Positions 45,661 through 55,817 of a stretch of DNA of 64,000 nucleotides are shown here, piece after piece; within the stretch, counting starts at the first letter, position 1; the number at the start of each line of letters is the position of its first letter. The position numbers and the translations under genes are program-made. The stretch is from Burkholderia sp. WP9 (GTDB lineage: Bacteria > Pseudomonadota > Gammaproteobacteria > Burkholderiales > Burkholderiaceae), in the NCBI RefSeq assembly GCF_900104795.1, contig NZ_FNTG01000001.1, forward strand, positions 1,922,001 through 1,986,000, in the 5' to 3' direction. The notes below the pieces were generated by a model. The model was not told where the DNA came from. It saw only the letters and a list, made by a program, of their open reading frames with translations, and did no database searches.

Positions 45661-47033
45661 TCAACCCCGCAACATATACGTTTCGTATTCCAAAGACATG
45701 AATTGCGGTCGAGCACCTTCACGGCTGCCACCACCACGACCAGCAACGCCAGTGCAAATCCGTAGCCGTAGAAGTCCGGCCCGAGTCGCAGCGTAATGCC
45801 CGTGAACAGTCCGTTCAGCACGACGAATGCGCCGGTGAGCCGCAGCACGACGCGCCGCCCGTCGAGATAAAAGAACACGTTGAGCAAGCCCAGCAGCAGC
45901 ACCTGCAAACTCGCCGACACCACGTCGACGACCAGCAGCGGCATATACAGCGGTGAAATGCCGAGCGAGCCCAGCACGCGCTCGCCGAAGGCGATGATCA
46001 GCAACAGCACGACTGCCTGCACCTTGATGATTTCGTACAGACCGGCACGCACGCTGCCCACCATCATGTCGCGCATTTCGTTGATATGGCGCAGGGTCGC
46101 GCCGCTGCGCACCGCGTCGTAGAAGGCGTCGTAGTACTCGACGAAATCCGCCTCGATACGCACGAGGAACGTCGCCATGCCGGGCATCACGCACACGTAG
46201 GCGATAAAAATCGGAATGTCGTAAATCACCGAGGCGCGCAGCGGCCCGATGACCGCGGCGCCCGTACCCGGCGCATACCAGAACATGAACTTGTCGAGCC
46301 ACACGCCGATGTTGAACAGCAAGCCGACCAGCGCTAGGCTCGGATAGGCGAAGCGCCGCTCAAATACTTCGAACGAAACAAAACGCTCGCTGCGGTAGTT
46401 ACGGTAGATCAACCCCGACAATCCCGCGAGCAGAACGATGTGCCCCGCCACGAAGCCGCCGAGCAGACCAACCAGTCCATAGCCGTTCAACGCGAGCGCG
46501 AGACACACCACGCAGGCATAGCCCACGGCGAACACCAGCAGGATTTGCCGATACTGCTTCACGCTCGACAAGAAGATCACGGCGATCCAGATATTGCTGA
46601 CCACCACAAAGCCCGTGATCATCAACAGGCGGTAGATCAGCGGCTCCGCGCGGAAGCCCACCAGCATCGCGATTACCGCGACCACGCTGGCGAGAATCGA
46701 CGACACCAGCACCACGCCGTTATAGTTCGACAGCACGAGGTCGTCGCGCTTTTCGAACAGGCGATCGGAAATGAACCGCGTGAACGACAGTTGCAGCGGC
46801 CCGGTCAGAATCAGGCTGAGCGCGATCAGATACGTGACCGACACCTGAAACTGCACGATCGCGAAGGTCGGAATCACCGAGGTGAGACTGATCAAGCCGA
46901 TGATCAGGATGCCGAAGATCGACAGGATCAGCGGTCCGGAACTGATCAGGCCCGCGTACGCATAAGCGCGCGCCACGCCCGCGAGCGTGTCGCGGCGCAT
47001 GATCTTGCGCAATTCGAAGCCAATACCCGCCAT
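45661..47033 (-). CDS. pelG: PelG, Pel inner-membrane transporter, with a 1-bp deletion near the 3' end
   Basis: Polysaccharide transporter of 12 hydrophobic segments that works with PelF in moving Pel across the inner membrane. N terminus MAGIGFELRKIMRRDTLAGV and loops SDRLFEKRDDLVLSNYNGV, GVWLDKFMFWYAPGTGA match PelG. The expected C terminus, SLEYETYMLRG, is present but in a different frame: at 45700-45705 the minus strand reads CGCAATTC where CGCAAATTC would continue LDRKF into it. As given, the frame instead runs to 45441, adding ~80 unrelated residues (CLWNTKRICCGVEEK...) into the next gene. The restored gene ends at 45661 with 457 residues, the family length. The start overlaps the pelF stop (TGATG). 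Confidence 0.88.
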
Positions 47034-48685
47034 CAGCGTGTCTCCTGCGATTGAACGGGCTGCACCGGCTGCACGCGCGGCTCGGCCTTGGATTGAGTGC
47101 CATGGTGCATCGGGCAGCGCGCCGCGTCGGCGGCCTTGCCGTTGCGTTCGCGATCCGGCATGGCGGCAAGGCGCTCATACAGCGTGCGATAGCGGTCGAT
47201 CATCTGCTTCTTGGTGTAATAACGGCGCACGCGCGCGAGTCCTGCCTGCTGCGCGGCCTGCCAGCGGGTCTCGTCGGCGAGCAGCGACAGCACCGCCTGG
47301 GCAAATGCCGCCGGATCCGCGAGCTGAACCACCATGCCGGCCGAACCCAGCGCGCGATCTTCCGGATCCATGCCTTCGATCAGTTGACGGCACGAACCCA
47401 CATCCGTCGTGATGGCCGGCACGCCGGCCGCGAAGCCCTCCAGCACCACCAGCGGCAGCGCCTCGCTGATCGAGGTCAGCGCGATCACGTCGACTTGCGG
47501 CAGCATGTCGTCGATACGCTGAAAGCCGAGGAACTTCACATTGCGGCCGAGCCCGAGACTCTCCACGAGCGCACGGCATTCGAGCGCATACGCGGGATCC
47601 TCTTCTTCCGGTCCGATGATCCAGCCTTCGAGATCCGGCATGATGCGCGACGCAATGAAGATCGCGCGAATGAAAGTCTTGATGTCCTTGATCGGCACGA
47701 CGCGCCCGATCAGCGCCACCACGCGGTGCGAACGCGGCTTGCGTTGCGCGACCAGCGGGCCCAGCGCGTCGACGTCGATCCCGTTCGGAATGCATTGCGT
47801 GCGCTCGGCGCGCGCGCCGTCGGTGACCTGGCGCAAACGGTTCGCTTCGTACAGCGCGACGATGTCGTCCGCGGCGTCGTACGCGAGCTTGCCGATCGCT
47901 TCGAAGAAACGCACCCACAGTTCGCGGAAATAGCTGACGCGCGAAATATCGCGTTCGAACACACCCCGGTTATCGCGAATCCACTGGCTTTGCAGCAAGT
48001 CGATCTTGCGTTCCTTCGTATAGATGCCGTGTTCGGAGATCAGCAACGGACGGCCCGTGCGGTAGTGCATCAGCGCGCCGAGAAAGCCGCCGTATCCCGT
48101 CGATACCGTGTGATAGACACGCGCGGGCAGCAACTGCTCGGCCACGCGCGCGAGTTGCCACAACGGCTTGTGCATGATCCGCACGGTCCAGAAGTAGTCG
48201 GTAAACGACGGATCCGTACAGTACTTCTGATACTGATCGACGATGGTGTCCCATGCCGCGCGGCTCGACAGGAACTGTTCCTCGTTCAGCGCGCCGTGCG
48301 CGCCGAGCATCGGGATCATGCTCGCCATCAGTTCGCCGGCGTCGTGGGCCTTGCGCGGATCGCGCAGGGCGTCGTGCAAGGCCTGCGAGCGCGCGAACGC
48401 GGCGGCGTCGCCAGCCACCGCGCGCGGCTGAAAGTCCGCCACGGCCTGCTCGTACAGGTAGTGCGTTTCGAGATGCACCACGTTGTCCGGCAGCGCATAC
48501 GCCACGCCGTTGTAGTCCTGTTCCCGGCTGCCGATAAAGACAATCGCGAAGCGCGTCTCGGGATACGAGCGGATCATTTCATTGACCCAGCTCGACACGC
48601 CGCCCCGCACGAACGGGAATGTGCCTTCGAGCAGCAGGCAGACATCGGCATCGGCGGCACGCCGGATCGGGAGTTCTTTCATCAT
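47033..48685 (-). CDS. pelF: PelF, Pel glycosyltransferase (GT4)
   Basis: Cytoplasmic GT4 glycosyltransferase of 550 residues that polymerises Pel from UDP-sugar. VCLLLEGTFPFVRGGVSSWV at the N terminus, LLISEHGIYTKERKIDLL in the middle, IPNGIDVDALGPLVAQRKP, the sugar-nucleotide site LIGRVVPIKDIKTFIRA, and the EX7E motif in SISEALPLVVLEGFAAG. The start at 48685 forms an ATGA overlap with pelE. The last 35 residues (HHGTQSKAEPRVQPVQPVQ) are an unusual unstructured tail. It sits between pelE and pelG as in other pel operons. Confidence 0.95.
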   Translation of the reverse strand: MMKELPIRRAADADVCLLLEGTFPFVRGGVSSWVNEMIRSYPETRFAIVFIGSREQDYNGVAYALPDNVVHLETHYLYEQAVADFQPRAVAGDAAAFARSQALHDALRDPRKAHDAGELMASMIPMLGAHGALNEEQFLSSRAAWDTIVDQYQKYCTDPSFTDYFWTVRIMHKPLWQLARVAEQLLPARVYHTVSTGYGGFLGALMHYRTGRPLLISEHGIYTKERKIDLLQSQWIRDNRGVFERDISRVSYFRELWVRFFEAIGKLAYDAADDIVALYEANRLRQVTDGARAERTQCIPNGIDVDALGPLVAQRKPRSHRVVALIGRVVPIKDIKTFIRAIFIASRIMPDLEGWIIGPEEEDPAYALECRALVESLGLGRNVKFLGFQRIDDMLPQVDVIALTSISEALPLVVLEGFAAGVPAITTDVGSCRQLIEGMDPEDRALGSAGMVVQLADPAAFAQAVLSLLADETRWQAAQQAGLARVRRYYTKKQMIDRYRTLYERLAAMPDRERNGKAADAARCPMHHGTQSKAEPRVQPVQPVQSQETR

Positions 48686-49692
48686 GACCAGTACTTCACA
48701 ACCGGTTTGAGTGTGGGCAACGCGGCAGCATTGCCCAGCGATGCGAGAAGCTGCGAGACACGCGCGTAGTCGCCGCGCAGGAAGTCGGCTTCCGCCAGCC
48801 ACGGCACCAGCCGTTCACGCGGAAAGCCGAGTTCGAGCGCATGCGCGATGTATTCGTGCGCGGCATTGGGCAACGCGTTCGCCAATGCGAGACGGCCGCG
48901 GATCAGCCACAGCGCGGCATCGGTCGGATCGGTTTCTAGCGCCGTCTGCGCATAGCGGTCGGCCTGCTGCAGCGTGTGGCGGTAGACCGCGCCCTGCACC
49001 AGGTTCTGGTACACGAGTTCGAAATAGAGCTCGGCCAGCATGCGGTTGAGCGCGTGGCGCTCGGTGTCGTTGCCGGTCACTTCCAGCGCTTTGCTGGTGC
49101 GGAAGATCTTCTGCATGATTTCGTTTTCGGCGTGATCCAGCGTGCCGTAAGCGATCAGGCGAATGTCTTCGAGCGGGTCGGCCAGCAACTCACGCAGCAG
49201 CGTGCCGGTGGTACGGGTCGGCATGCTCTGGATCGCCACGAGGGCGGACAGGCGGTCAGTCGGCGAGACCTGGGTATTCGCGAGGCGCGCCTGCAGGCGC
49301 GCGCCGCCGCCATGCGACACGCGCGACACCAGGTACGTGACGAATTCCGGGCGCGGCACGTCGGTGAGTTGATCGCTCTCCTTGCCGGCCGGAAAGAGCG
49401 CCGCCCAGATGCAACTGGTCAGCACCACGAGGCCGCCGAAAACCGGCACGAACGTGCAGGCGAACCACAGGAACAGCAACGACAGCGCCCGCGGCTCGCG
49501 ATAATTCAGCGGCAACCACAAGCGGAACGCGACCGCCTCGGCGAGTCCGGCCACCGCCTGCAGCGCCAGAAAGCGCAGCAGCGGATCGATCGCGCCGGCC
49601 GGTTGCAGCAGGCTCGCGATCGCCAGGTATTGCACGATCACGGCCACCACGGCCGCCAGCACGCTGACGATGAGAGAAAGTGTCTTAGACAT
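48682..49692 (-). CDS. pelE: PelE
   Basis: Inner-membrane protein of 336 residues. Two N-terminal hydrophobic segments (LSLIVSVLAAVVAVIVQYLA, then LLFLWFACTFVPVFGGLVVL) precede a cytoplasmic helical repeat part with TPR character (LQQADRYAQTALETDPTDAA, HEYIAHALELGFPRERLVPW). PelE belongs to the PelD-PelE-PelF-PelG membrane complex. It overlaps pelD by 8 bp and pelF by ATGA, so the three are translated as a block. Family identity rests on order, size and topology. Confidence 0.88.
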   Translation of the reverse strand: MSKTLSLIVSVLAAVVAVIVQYLAIASLLQPAGAIDPLLRFLALQAVAGLAEAVAFRLWLPLNYREPRALSLLFLWFACTFVPVFGGLVVLTSCIWAALFPAGKESDQLTDVPRPEFVTYLVSRVSHGGGARLQARLANTQVSPTDRLSALVAIQSMPTRTTGTLLRELLADPLEDIRLIAYGTLDHAENEIMQKIFRTSKALEVTGNDTERHALNRMLAELYFELVYQNLVQGAVYRHTLQQADRYAQTALETDPTDAALWLIRGRLALANALPNAAHEYIAHALELGFPRERLVPWLAEADFLRGDYARVSQLLASLGNAAALPTLKPVVKYWS

Positions 49693-51103
49693 CGAGGCCG
49701 CTTCGTTTGAGAAGACGCACCAGCGCCGCGCCCGGATCGTCGCCCTCGAGGTGGAGCGTATGAACGCCCACGCGCGCGCGTTCCAGGTCGGTGTTGAACT
49801 GTGCCGTCAGGCTGGCTTCGATACGGGCCAGATAGCCGTCGATACCGGTCGTGTCGGTGGCGGGCATCAGATTCACCAGCACCGACTGCTTGGCCGTTTG
49901 CACCGGCCACATCACGTCGAGCGAACGACGGCGGCGCATGACGTGCTCGAACAGCGAGTCGCCCTCTTCATCGCGCGGGAACGCCAGCGCGACGAGCGAC
50001 GACGCCACGCCCGCCTTTTGCTGCAGACGTGCGAGACGGCTCAGATCGAGCGCGAATTCATACGGGCAGTTCGGCACACGGTCGAGAATGCGCTGCACGA
50101 ATGCCGAATGCTCGACGCCGTCCGCGTAATAGCCGAGCAGCACCAGCAACAGTTGCAGGTTGTCGAAATTGAGCGACAGGAACGGCATGCGCTTGACCAC
50201 CAGCAGCGCGCGCAGCTCGCCGTCCGCCGACACCAGCGGCGCGCAGACCAGGTACTGGCTGACCGGCACGACCGTGTCTTCGTTCTTCAGGTGCGCGACG
50301 CTCAGCGTGTTGAGCGCGTGCATCACGAGTTCGTCATGCATTTCGAGTTCGAATGCGTCGCCGATCCGTGCGATCGCCTCGGCGCCAAGCTTGCCGTCAC
50401 GCACCGGATACAGCGCCGCGACCTCGATCTGGCAGGCCTGCGCGACGAATTCGAGCAACCCGCTCGCGCCGCCCAGCGGGTGGCCTTCCTTGGCGACCGC
50501 CGGCACGGCGAGCGCCGTATCGTTGGAGACGGACAGGCGGCGCAGTTCGGTAATCGAGTCGCGCAGCGTGGTCGGGCGCGAAAGCAGGTCCTTTTCGAGC
50601 CGCTCGTGGGACAGCCGCATCAGATAGTGGCTGTTGGTCAATGCGACGAGACGGTCGTTCAGGTAATCGTTCAGCGAGGACGCGCGCTCGGCGCGGCTGC
50701 CCCACGTATCGCCGAAGTGCCCCGCGAGAATCGTCTGGATCAGGCCGCCCGCGAAATACAACGCGGGGAACGAGCCGCCATGCGGGTAAAAGAGCGCCCA
50801 TGCGCCGAGCATAAAGGCCCCGGTCAGCACGCCGAGCAGGCTGCCGTAGCGCAGCGCTACCAGCAGCGACACCAGCCACAGCCACGGAAAACCGGAGTGC
50901 AGCAGCAACGGGTCTTCCGGATGAAGCCAGCGGGCCACGGCCAGTACGACCAGCACGAGCACGACGGTCTCCACGATCGCGAACGGCCGCGCCACCGCGG
51001 GCGCCAGAAAGCGGCGCACGCGTCCGAGATTGCCGAACGGATGCGCATGGCGCGGCTTGGATGCGCCCGGGTTGTTTTCCACGGCTGCGGTATTCACGGC
51101 CAT
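49685..51103 (-). CDS. pelD: PelD, c-di-GMP receptor of the Pel synthase
   Basis: Inner-membrane receptor of 472 residues that switches on Pel synthesis when it binds cyclic di-GMP. Four hydrophobic segments (PFAIVETVVLVLVVLAVARW, WLWLVSLLVALRY, LLGVLTGAFMLGAWALF and one more), then a GAF domain and a degenerate GGDEF domain. The binding-site RxxD appears as R393-S-L-D396 in MRRRRSLDVMW, at the place where Pseudomonas PelD binds the dinucleotide. Gene order is as in other pel operons. It lies 72 bp after pelC and overlaps pelE. Confidence 0.93.
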   Translation of the reverse strand: MAVNTAAVENNPGASKPRHAHPFGNLGRVRRFLAPAVARPFAIVETVVLVLVVLAVARWLHPEDPLLLHSGFPWLWLVSLLVALRYGSLLGVLTGAFMLGAWALFYPHGGSFPALYFAGGLIQTILAGHFGDTWGSRAERASSLNDYLNDRLVALTNSHYLMRLSHERLEKDLLSRPTTLRDSITELRRLSVSNDTALAVPAVAKEGHPLGGASGLLEFVAQACQIEVAALYPVRDGKLGAEAIARIGDAFELEMHDELVMHALNTLSVAHLKNEDTVVPVSQYLVCAPLVSADGELRALLVVKRMPFLSLNFDNLQLLLVLLGYYADGVEHSAFVQRILDRVPNCPYEFALDLSRLARLQQKAGVASSLVALAFPRDEEGDSLFEHVMRRRRSLDVMWPVQTAKQSVLVNLMPATDTTGIDGYLARIEASLTAQFNTDLERARVGVHTLHLEGDDPGAALVRLLKRSGLDV

Positions 51104-51175
51104 TTCCTTTTATACAGGTCGGGTTTCAGCTTGCGGCCTGCATGTCAGGCGCAAGCCGAAACCTTGGGAATAAGC

Positions 51176-51727
51176 TTACTGACGCGCTTGCAACGGCGAC
51201 AGAACCATGGCGATCAGCGAGGTCGCCACGCTCGAGAGACCCGAGCGGCTCCAGCCCGTACGCGTGCCCGTCGCGCTCCACACCACGGCGCCGTTCGACA
51301 CATCGATCAGTTCGAAAGTCACGCCGACCACCGGCTCGCCATCCACGCCGGTCTTGTAGCGCCATTCTTCGACCGCGCCCGAGAGGACATAGCGGGCGTT
51401 CTGCGAACGCGCCCATTCCAGCGACTTGTCGCTGTCGGCGCGCTGCGTCGTGTCGAACAGCGAATTGCGGTTCGCGTCGGCCGGCTCGATGCGCACGTCG
51501 GCGATACCGCCCGCGCGCAGCGTGTTGGCCGCGATCGATTCGGCGCTATGTCCGGCATCCGGCGTTTCAGTGTAGTTGGCGATCGACACCACCGCCACCT
51601 TGTCGCCGCGCGCGAGCGCGGGGCCCGAGGTCTGATGCACCGAGCCGCATGCGCTCACCAGCACCGCCAGCGCGGTTGCCGCGACACACCAGGCGCTCGC
51701 ACGAGCCAATCGTTTAATGCCGTACAT
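51176..51727 (-). CDS. pelC: PelC, Pel outer-membrane-associated lipoprotein
   Basis: Lipoprotein of 183 residues; signal peptide with lipobox AVLVSACGS (Cys near residue 27). The mature part has KVAVVSIANYTETPDAGHSA, DVRIEPADANRN and ARYVLSGAVEEWRYKTGVDG, fitting the PelC ring-forming lipoprotein that funnels the cationic polymer to PelB in the periplasm. Length matches the Pseudomonas protein (about 170). 37 bp separate it from pelB. Confidence 0.92.
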   Translation of the reverse strand: MYGIKRLARASAWCVAATALAVLVSACGSVHQTSGPALARGDKVAVVSIANYTETPDAGHSAESIAANTLRAGGIADVRIEPADANRNSLFDTTQRADSDKSLEWARSQNARYVLSGAVEEWRYKTGVDGEPVVGVTFELIDVSNGAVVWSATGTRTGWSRSGLSSVATSLIAMVLSPLQARQ

Positions 51728-51764
51728 GAAGAATTCTCCTTGGGATATTTATGCGAAATCCGGG

Positions 51765-54700
51765 TCAATAAAACCAGCTATAGCGAGCGCCGATCTGGGT
51801 CACCGGCGTACCGAGACGCGAGACGCGCTGATGCGAGAAATAGAGCGCCGCATGATCGCCGCCGAACACCGTGCCCGCGAGGCCCAGACTGAGCGACGGC
51901 CCCCAGCCCTGGAACGAGTCGTGCAATACGCCGACGTCGAGGAACGGCCGCCATGCACGCGTGTACTGGTCGATCAGATCGTTGCCGAAGCCGAAGAAGA
52001 CCCCGTATTGCGAGTACGTCTGCGGGATGAACGTCGACGCGCTGACCGGACCGGCGCTCACGGGAATCAGCCGCGAAATCAGGCCGTCGGCTTCGCCGCT
52101 TGCGCTGTAGTCGCCATGCGCACCGATCAGCCGCAGCGTGTAGTCGGGATAATTCGTGCGGATGCGATAGCCGATTTCACCGGTCGAGAGCACGCCGCTG
52201 CCCAGATAGTTGCGCGCCTGGCTATAGAAGCGATCGGCTTCGACAGTGCCCGTGGCATACAGACTCTGCGTCGCACGGTACGTGATCGTGCCGACCACGT
52301 TGTCCTTCATGCCGCCCACCTGCAACGCCTGCGACTCGCGCGCCGTCTGGTTGCGGCCTGCCTTCAAGGCCACCGACAGCGGCGAATTCCTGCCCCACTC
52401 CGCAGCCACCGCCACGCTATAGAAACTGTCGAGCGCTTCGCGGCGGCCCACGGTGACCATGAAGGCCGTGTCGTAGGTTTGACGCCGCGCGAAAAATTCT
52501 ACCGAACGGTCCACCGACGGCACGTTGGTGAGCTGCCCCTGATCCGTGGAGTGCTGGAAGCGCTGCACACCGTTCACGCCGACCATGTACAGATCGGCGA
52601 TCTTGATGCTGCCCGCCAACGTCTGTTCGATGTAATCGAGCGGATGCTCGACGTAACTGGTTACGGTCGCGTCGAGCGATTGCGGCCACGTCAGCGCGGT
52701 CTGCTCCAGACGGCTATGCAACTCCGAATCATAGGGCGCGCCTTCCAGACCCTGGAACGCGAGGTTTTCAGCCGCGCCCGGACGGTCCACCGCGATCGAC
52801 GCGTCGATACGGTTGTAGATCGGCAAACGCGCGCCTTGCTGGTCGAGCAGACGCTCCATGGCGGGCTTATCGTTCTCGGCGAGCGCGATCGCAATCAGTT
52901 GCTCCGAAGGCTGCACGAGGACGTTGGCGTACTGGCGAGCCAGCCAGCGCTTGGCCAACGGATTCGCTTCGTGCGACATCGCCCAGGCGAGCGCCACGTC
53001 GCGCGCCACTGACGAGCTCAGCGTCGCCTGATCCGGCGACGCCACGGCGGCGTGCGCTTTCACCGGCTGCGCGGGCGGCAGGCCGGCCGCGTCGCCGAGC
53101 AGCGTACGGCGTGCTTCGGCGTTGTCGTTGCGGCCCGCGTCGCTCGCGAGCAGATCGATCAGGAACGCCTTGGACACGTCCGCGTTTTCGAAGATCGATG
53201 CGAGCGTGACGCGACGGCCGAGCATCTGCTCACGCACTTCGCTGCCCTGCGAGGCGCGCGTGCGCAGCACGATCTGGCCTTGCGCGCTGTTGGCGCGCAC
53301 CTCGGCCTCCTCCTGCTGCATCTGGCGCCAGACGTTGCGGCGGATCGACCACGCGAGATCGCTGCGCCCCGCCATTTCCTGCGCTTCCGCATAAGTCAGT
53401 TGCCAGAGCGGATCGCGCGACATGGCCGCCGATTGCAGACGCAAATACTTGAGCGCCGCTTCCGGCCGGTTCAGACGCATCTGCGCGGCGGCCAGCGGCC
53501 CCCACAAAGAGGGTGCCTGCGCGGGCGCATCGCGCCATTCGGCGACCGCCTCACGCAGTTGTGCTTCGCTGCCGTAGTCCACCAGCGTCCAGAGCAGCGC
53601 GGCGCGCAAGTCGAGCGTCGCGCCCGGCAACGCCACCGCGTGTTGCAGGTCGTGCAGCGCGTCGAGCGGACGGTCGATCTGCCGATAGTATTCGGCGCGC
53701 ACGCGCAGAAAAGCCGGGTCGGCTTCAGCGGCCGCCAGTTGCTCGGGCGTCAGGCTTTTCAGCAACGCGTCGACACGATCGTATTGCTCCGCGTCGGTGT
53801 AATAGTGGATCGCGCTTTGGAGCGCGCGCTGCGACTGGTCCCGGCGGAACTGCAACTCGGACGTGCGGGCCGCGTCGACGGGATAGGCGTCGTAGAAATA
53901 CGTCATCGCGCTCAGGTCTTCGGGCGCGGCCTTGCCGCTCGCCAGCAGATGCTTGTAGGCGTCGTTCGCGATGTCGTCACGCTGCAACAGACGCGCGAGT
54001 TGCGCGGCATTGCGCCAGAACAGCGTGTCGTCGTCCTTGGCGCCCTTACGCGCGGCGAGCAGCGTGCCGAGCGCGCCCTTGTAGTCGCCGTGGCGATACA
54101 GCAGGCTCGCCGTGCGCATCGCGTATTGGGTGTTCGACGGGTACAGCTGGTTCAGCTTGCGGTAATAGGTCAGCGCTTCGTCGTCGTGACCCGAGCGCTC
54201 GGCGAGCTGACCCAGACGCGAGTCGATCGCTTCAGCCGGCGAATTGCGTTGGCGGCTGCGCAGGAACGCGAGCGCGTCGTCCGGGCGGCCCAGACGTTCG
54301 TAGGCTGCCACCACCGAGTCGATCAGCTTGAGATCGCCGGGCGCCGCATTCGACGCCTGGATCAACGCGGCCAGATAGGCGTTGTCGTCGTTGAGCATCG
54401 GCGCGAGACGCATCACGTTTTTCCAGCCTTCCGGGTCGTGCGTGGCCTGGGCGTAAGTGAGCCACATCTGCAAGGCGAGCGGCGACGCGTGGTTCCATTC
54501 AGCAACCTGAGCGAGGCGCTTGGTCCAGACCGGCGAGCCCGGATTCTTGCTGACCTGCTCGGTCGCTACGCGCTGTGCATTCGGCAGATCGCTCGATTCG
54601 AGGAACGATTGATAGAGCAGGCTCGGAACATCGTTCGACGCGGCTGCGGCGTTCGATCCGGCTGCGGGGCTCGACGCGCCCGTCGGTGCGGCTGCCGCGG

Positions 54701-55817
54701 CCGTATTGGCTGCGGGGCTCGACGCCGCTGCGGCGGCTGCGGCGGCTGCGGCTGCGGTAGATGCAGCAGATGCGGAATGCCCCGCTGCCACGGTGGATGC
54801 CGCAACGCGTACGAGCTGCACGTCACCCGCGCCATGCGTGCGGGTGCGCAACGCACGCGCCGCGCCGGCTTGCGGACCGTCCATATAAGCGTACTGCGCC
54901 GGCGAACCGTCTTCGTGCGCGCGTTCGCGGATGAAGTCGACAAGACGCAGCGCGCCGTCTTCGTCTGGCTGTGCCTGCGCATAGCCGGCCAGCGCCTTCG
55001 CGTAACGGTCGACCAGATCCGGACGATGCGCGGCGCGCGCCAGGTTCAGCAGGACGACGAGCGTCTCGTGATCGTGAGCAAACGCGGCGCCGTGTTCGTT
55101 GGCGGCGGCCAGCGCTTCGTCGAGCAGATTGCCCGATTGCAAGGCCCGAATGCCGGCGATGAAGCACTGACGCTGCGCATCGAAGGTCGCCGCGGCCGCT
55201 TGCAGGCGGAACCAGGCGTTCGCCGCGCCGCGATAGTCGCCGCCGTACATGGCGAAGCGCACCACTTCGCGGTTCCAGCGCGTTTGCTGCGCCGGATCCT
55301 GCGCGGCGAGGCGCGCATACAGTTGGCCGGCGAGTTGTTGCGCGTTCACCGAGGCGGCTGCCTCAGCCAGCATCTGCAGATCGGCATTCGACCACGACAG
55401 GGCCGCCGCATTCGTGAGCTGGGTACGCAAGCGCGCGAGCGCGGCCTCGCGGCCCGGATCATTGGCGGGCAGCGCGAACGTCTCGCGCGTGTCGACGCTC
55501 AGGCGCAGCAACTGCGCCGCGCGATGCATCTGTTCGCTGGGAATCGCCTCCATGCGGGTGGCGATACGGCGCGCGTCCTCGTTGCGCCCCAGACGCACAT
55601 ATTGCGTGCCGAGCACCGAGAGGATTTCCGTGTTGTCGGGCTGCACGCGCAGCCATGCTTCGAGATAGGCAATGCTGAGATCGCTCGGCGCGTCGGTCGA
55701 CGTCATCCGGCTGCGCAGTCCGCCGCGCGGATGCACGAGGTACAGCGTGATCAACACCACACCGGCGAGCAGCAGAACGAGCCACGTGGGCGCGATACGA
55801 GGACGATTATCGGCCAC
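51765..55817 (-). CDS. pelB: PelB, Pel outer-membrane exporter with TPR domain
   Basis: Very large protein of 1350 residues. One N-terminal transmembrane helix (PTWLVLLLAGVVLITLYLVH), a long periplasmic TPR solenoid (residues ~45-850, e.g. LGTQYVRLGRNEDARRIATR) that scaffolds PelA, and a C-terminal 16-strand-type barrel ending GARYSWFY with the aromatic terminus for outer-membrane insertion. A low-complexity Ala/Ser insert (about residues 345-395), unusual for the family, splits the solenoid. The start is the GTG at 55817, overlapping the last codons of pelA by 11 bp, with GAGG upstream. Confidence 0.94.
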   Translation of the reverse strand: MADNRPRIAPTWLVLLLAGVVLITLYLVHPRGGLRSRMTSTDAPSDLSIAYLEAWLRVQPDNTEILSVLGTQYVRLGRNEDARRIATRMEAIPSEQMHRAAQLLRLSVDTRETFALPANDPGREAALARLRTQLTNAAALSWSNADLQMLAEAAASVNAQQLAGQLYARLAAQDPAQQTRWNREVVRFAMYGGDYRGAANAWFRLQAAAATFDAQRQCFIAGIRALQSGNLLDEALAAANEHGAAFAHDHETLVVLLNLARAAHRPDLVDRYAKALAGYAQAQPDEDGALRLVDFIRERAHEDGSPAQYAYMDGPQAGAARALRTRTHGAGDVQLVRVAASTVAAGHSASAASTAAAAAAAAAAASSPAANTAAAAAPTGASSPAAGSNAAAASNDVPSLLYQSFLESSDLPNAQRVATEQVSKNPGSPVWTKRLAQVAEWNHASPLALQMWLTYAQATHDPEGWKNVMRLAPMLNDDNAYLAALIQASNAAPGDLKLIDSVVAAYERLGRPDDALAFLRSRQRNSPAEAIDSRLGQLAERSGHDDEALTYYRKLNQLYPSNTQYAMRTASLLYRHGDYKGALGTLLAARKGAKDDDTLFWRNAAQLARLLQRDDIANDAYKHLLASGKAAPEDLSAMTYFYDAYPVDAARTSELQFRRDQSQRALQSAIHYYTDAEQYDRVDALLKSLTPEQLAAAEADPAFLRVRAEYYRQIDRPLDALHDLQHAVALPGATLDLRAALLWTLVDYGSEAQLREAVAEWRDAPAQAPSLWGPLAAAQMRLNRPEAALKYLRLQSAAMSRDPLWQLTYAEAQEMAGRSDLAWSIRRNVWRQMQQEEAEVRANSAQGQIVLRTRASQGSEVREQMLGRRVTLASIFENADVSKAFLIDLLASDAGRNDNAEARRTLLGDAAGLPPAQPVKAHAAVASPDQATLSSSVARDVALAWAMSHEANPLAKRWLARQYANVLVQPSEQLIAIALAENDKPAMERLLDQQGARLPIYNRIDASIAVDRPGAAENLAFQGLEGAPYDSELHSRLEQTALTWPQSLDATVTSYVEHPLDYIEQTLAGSIKIADLYMVGVNGVQRFQHSTDQGQLTNVPSVDRSVEFFARRQTYDTAFMVTVGRREALDSFYSVAVAAEWGRNSPLSVALKAGRNQTARESQALQVGGMKDNVVGTITYRATQSLYATGTVEADRFYSQARNYLGSGVLSTGEIGYRIRTNYPDYTLRLIGAHGDYSASGEADGLISRLIPVSAGPVSASTFIPQTYSQYGVFFGFGNDLIDQYTRAWRPFLDVGVLHDSFQGWGPSLSLGLAGTVFGGDHAALYFSHQRVSRLGTPVTQIGARYSWFY

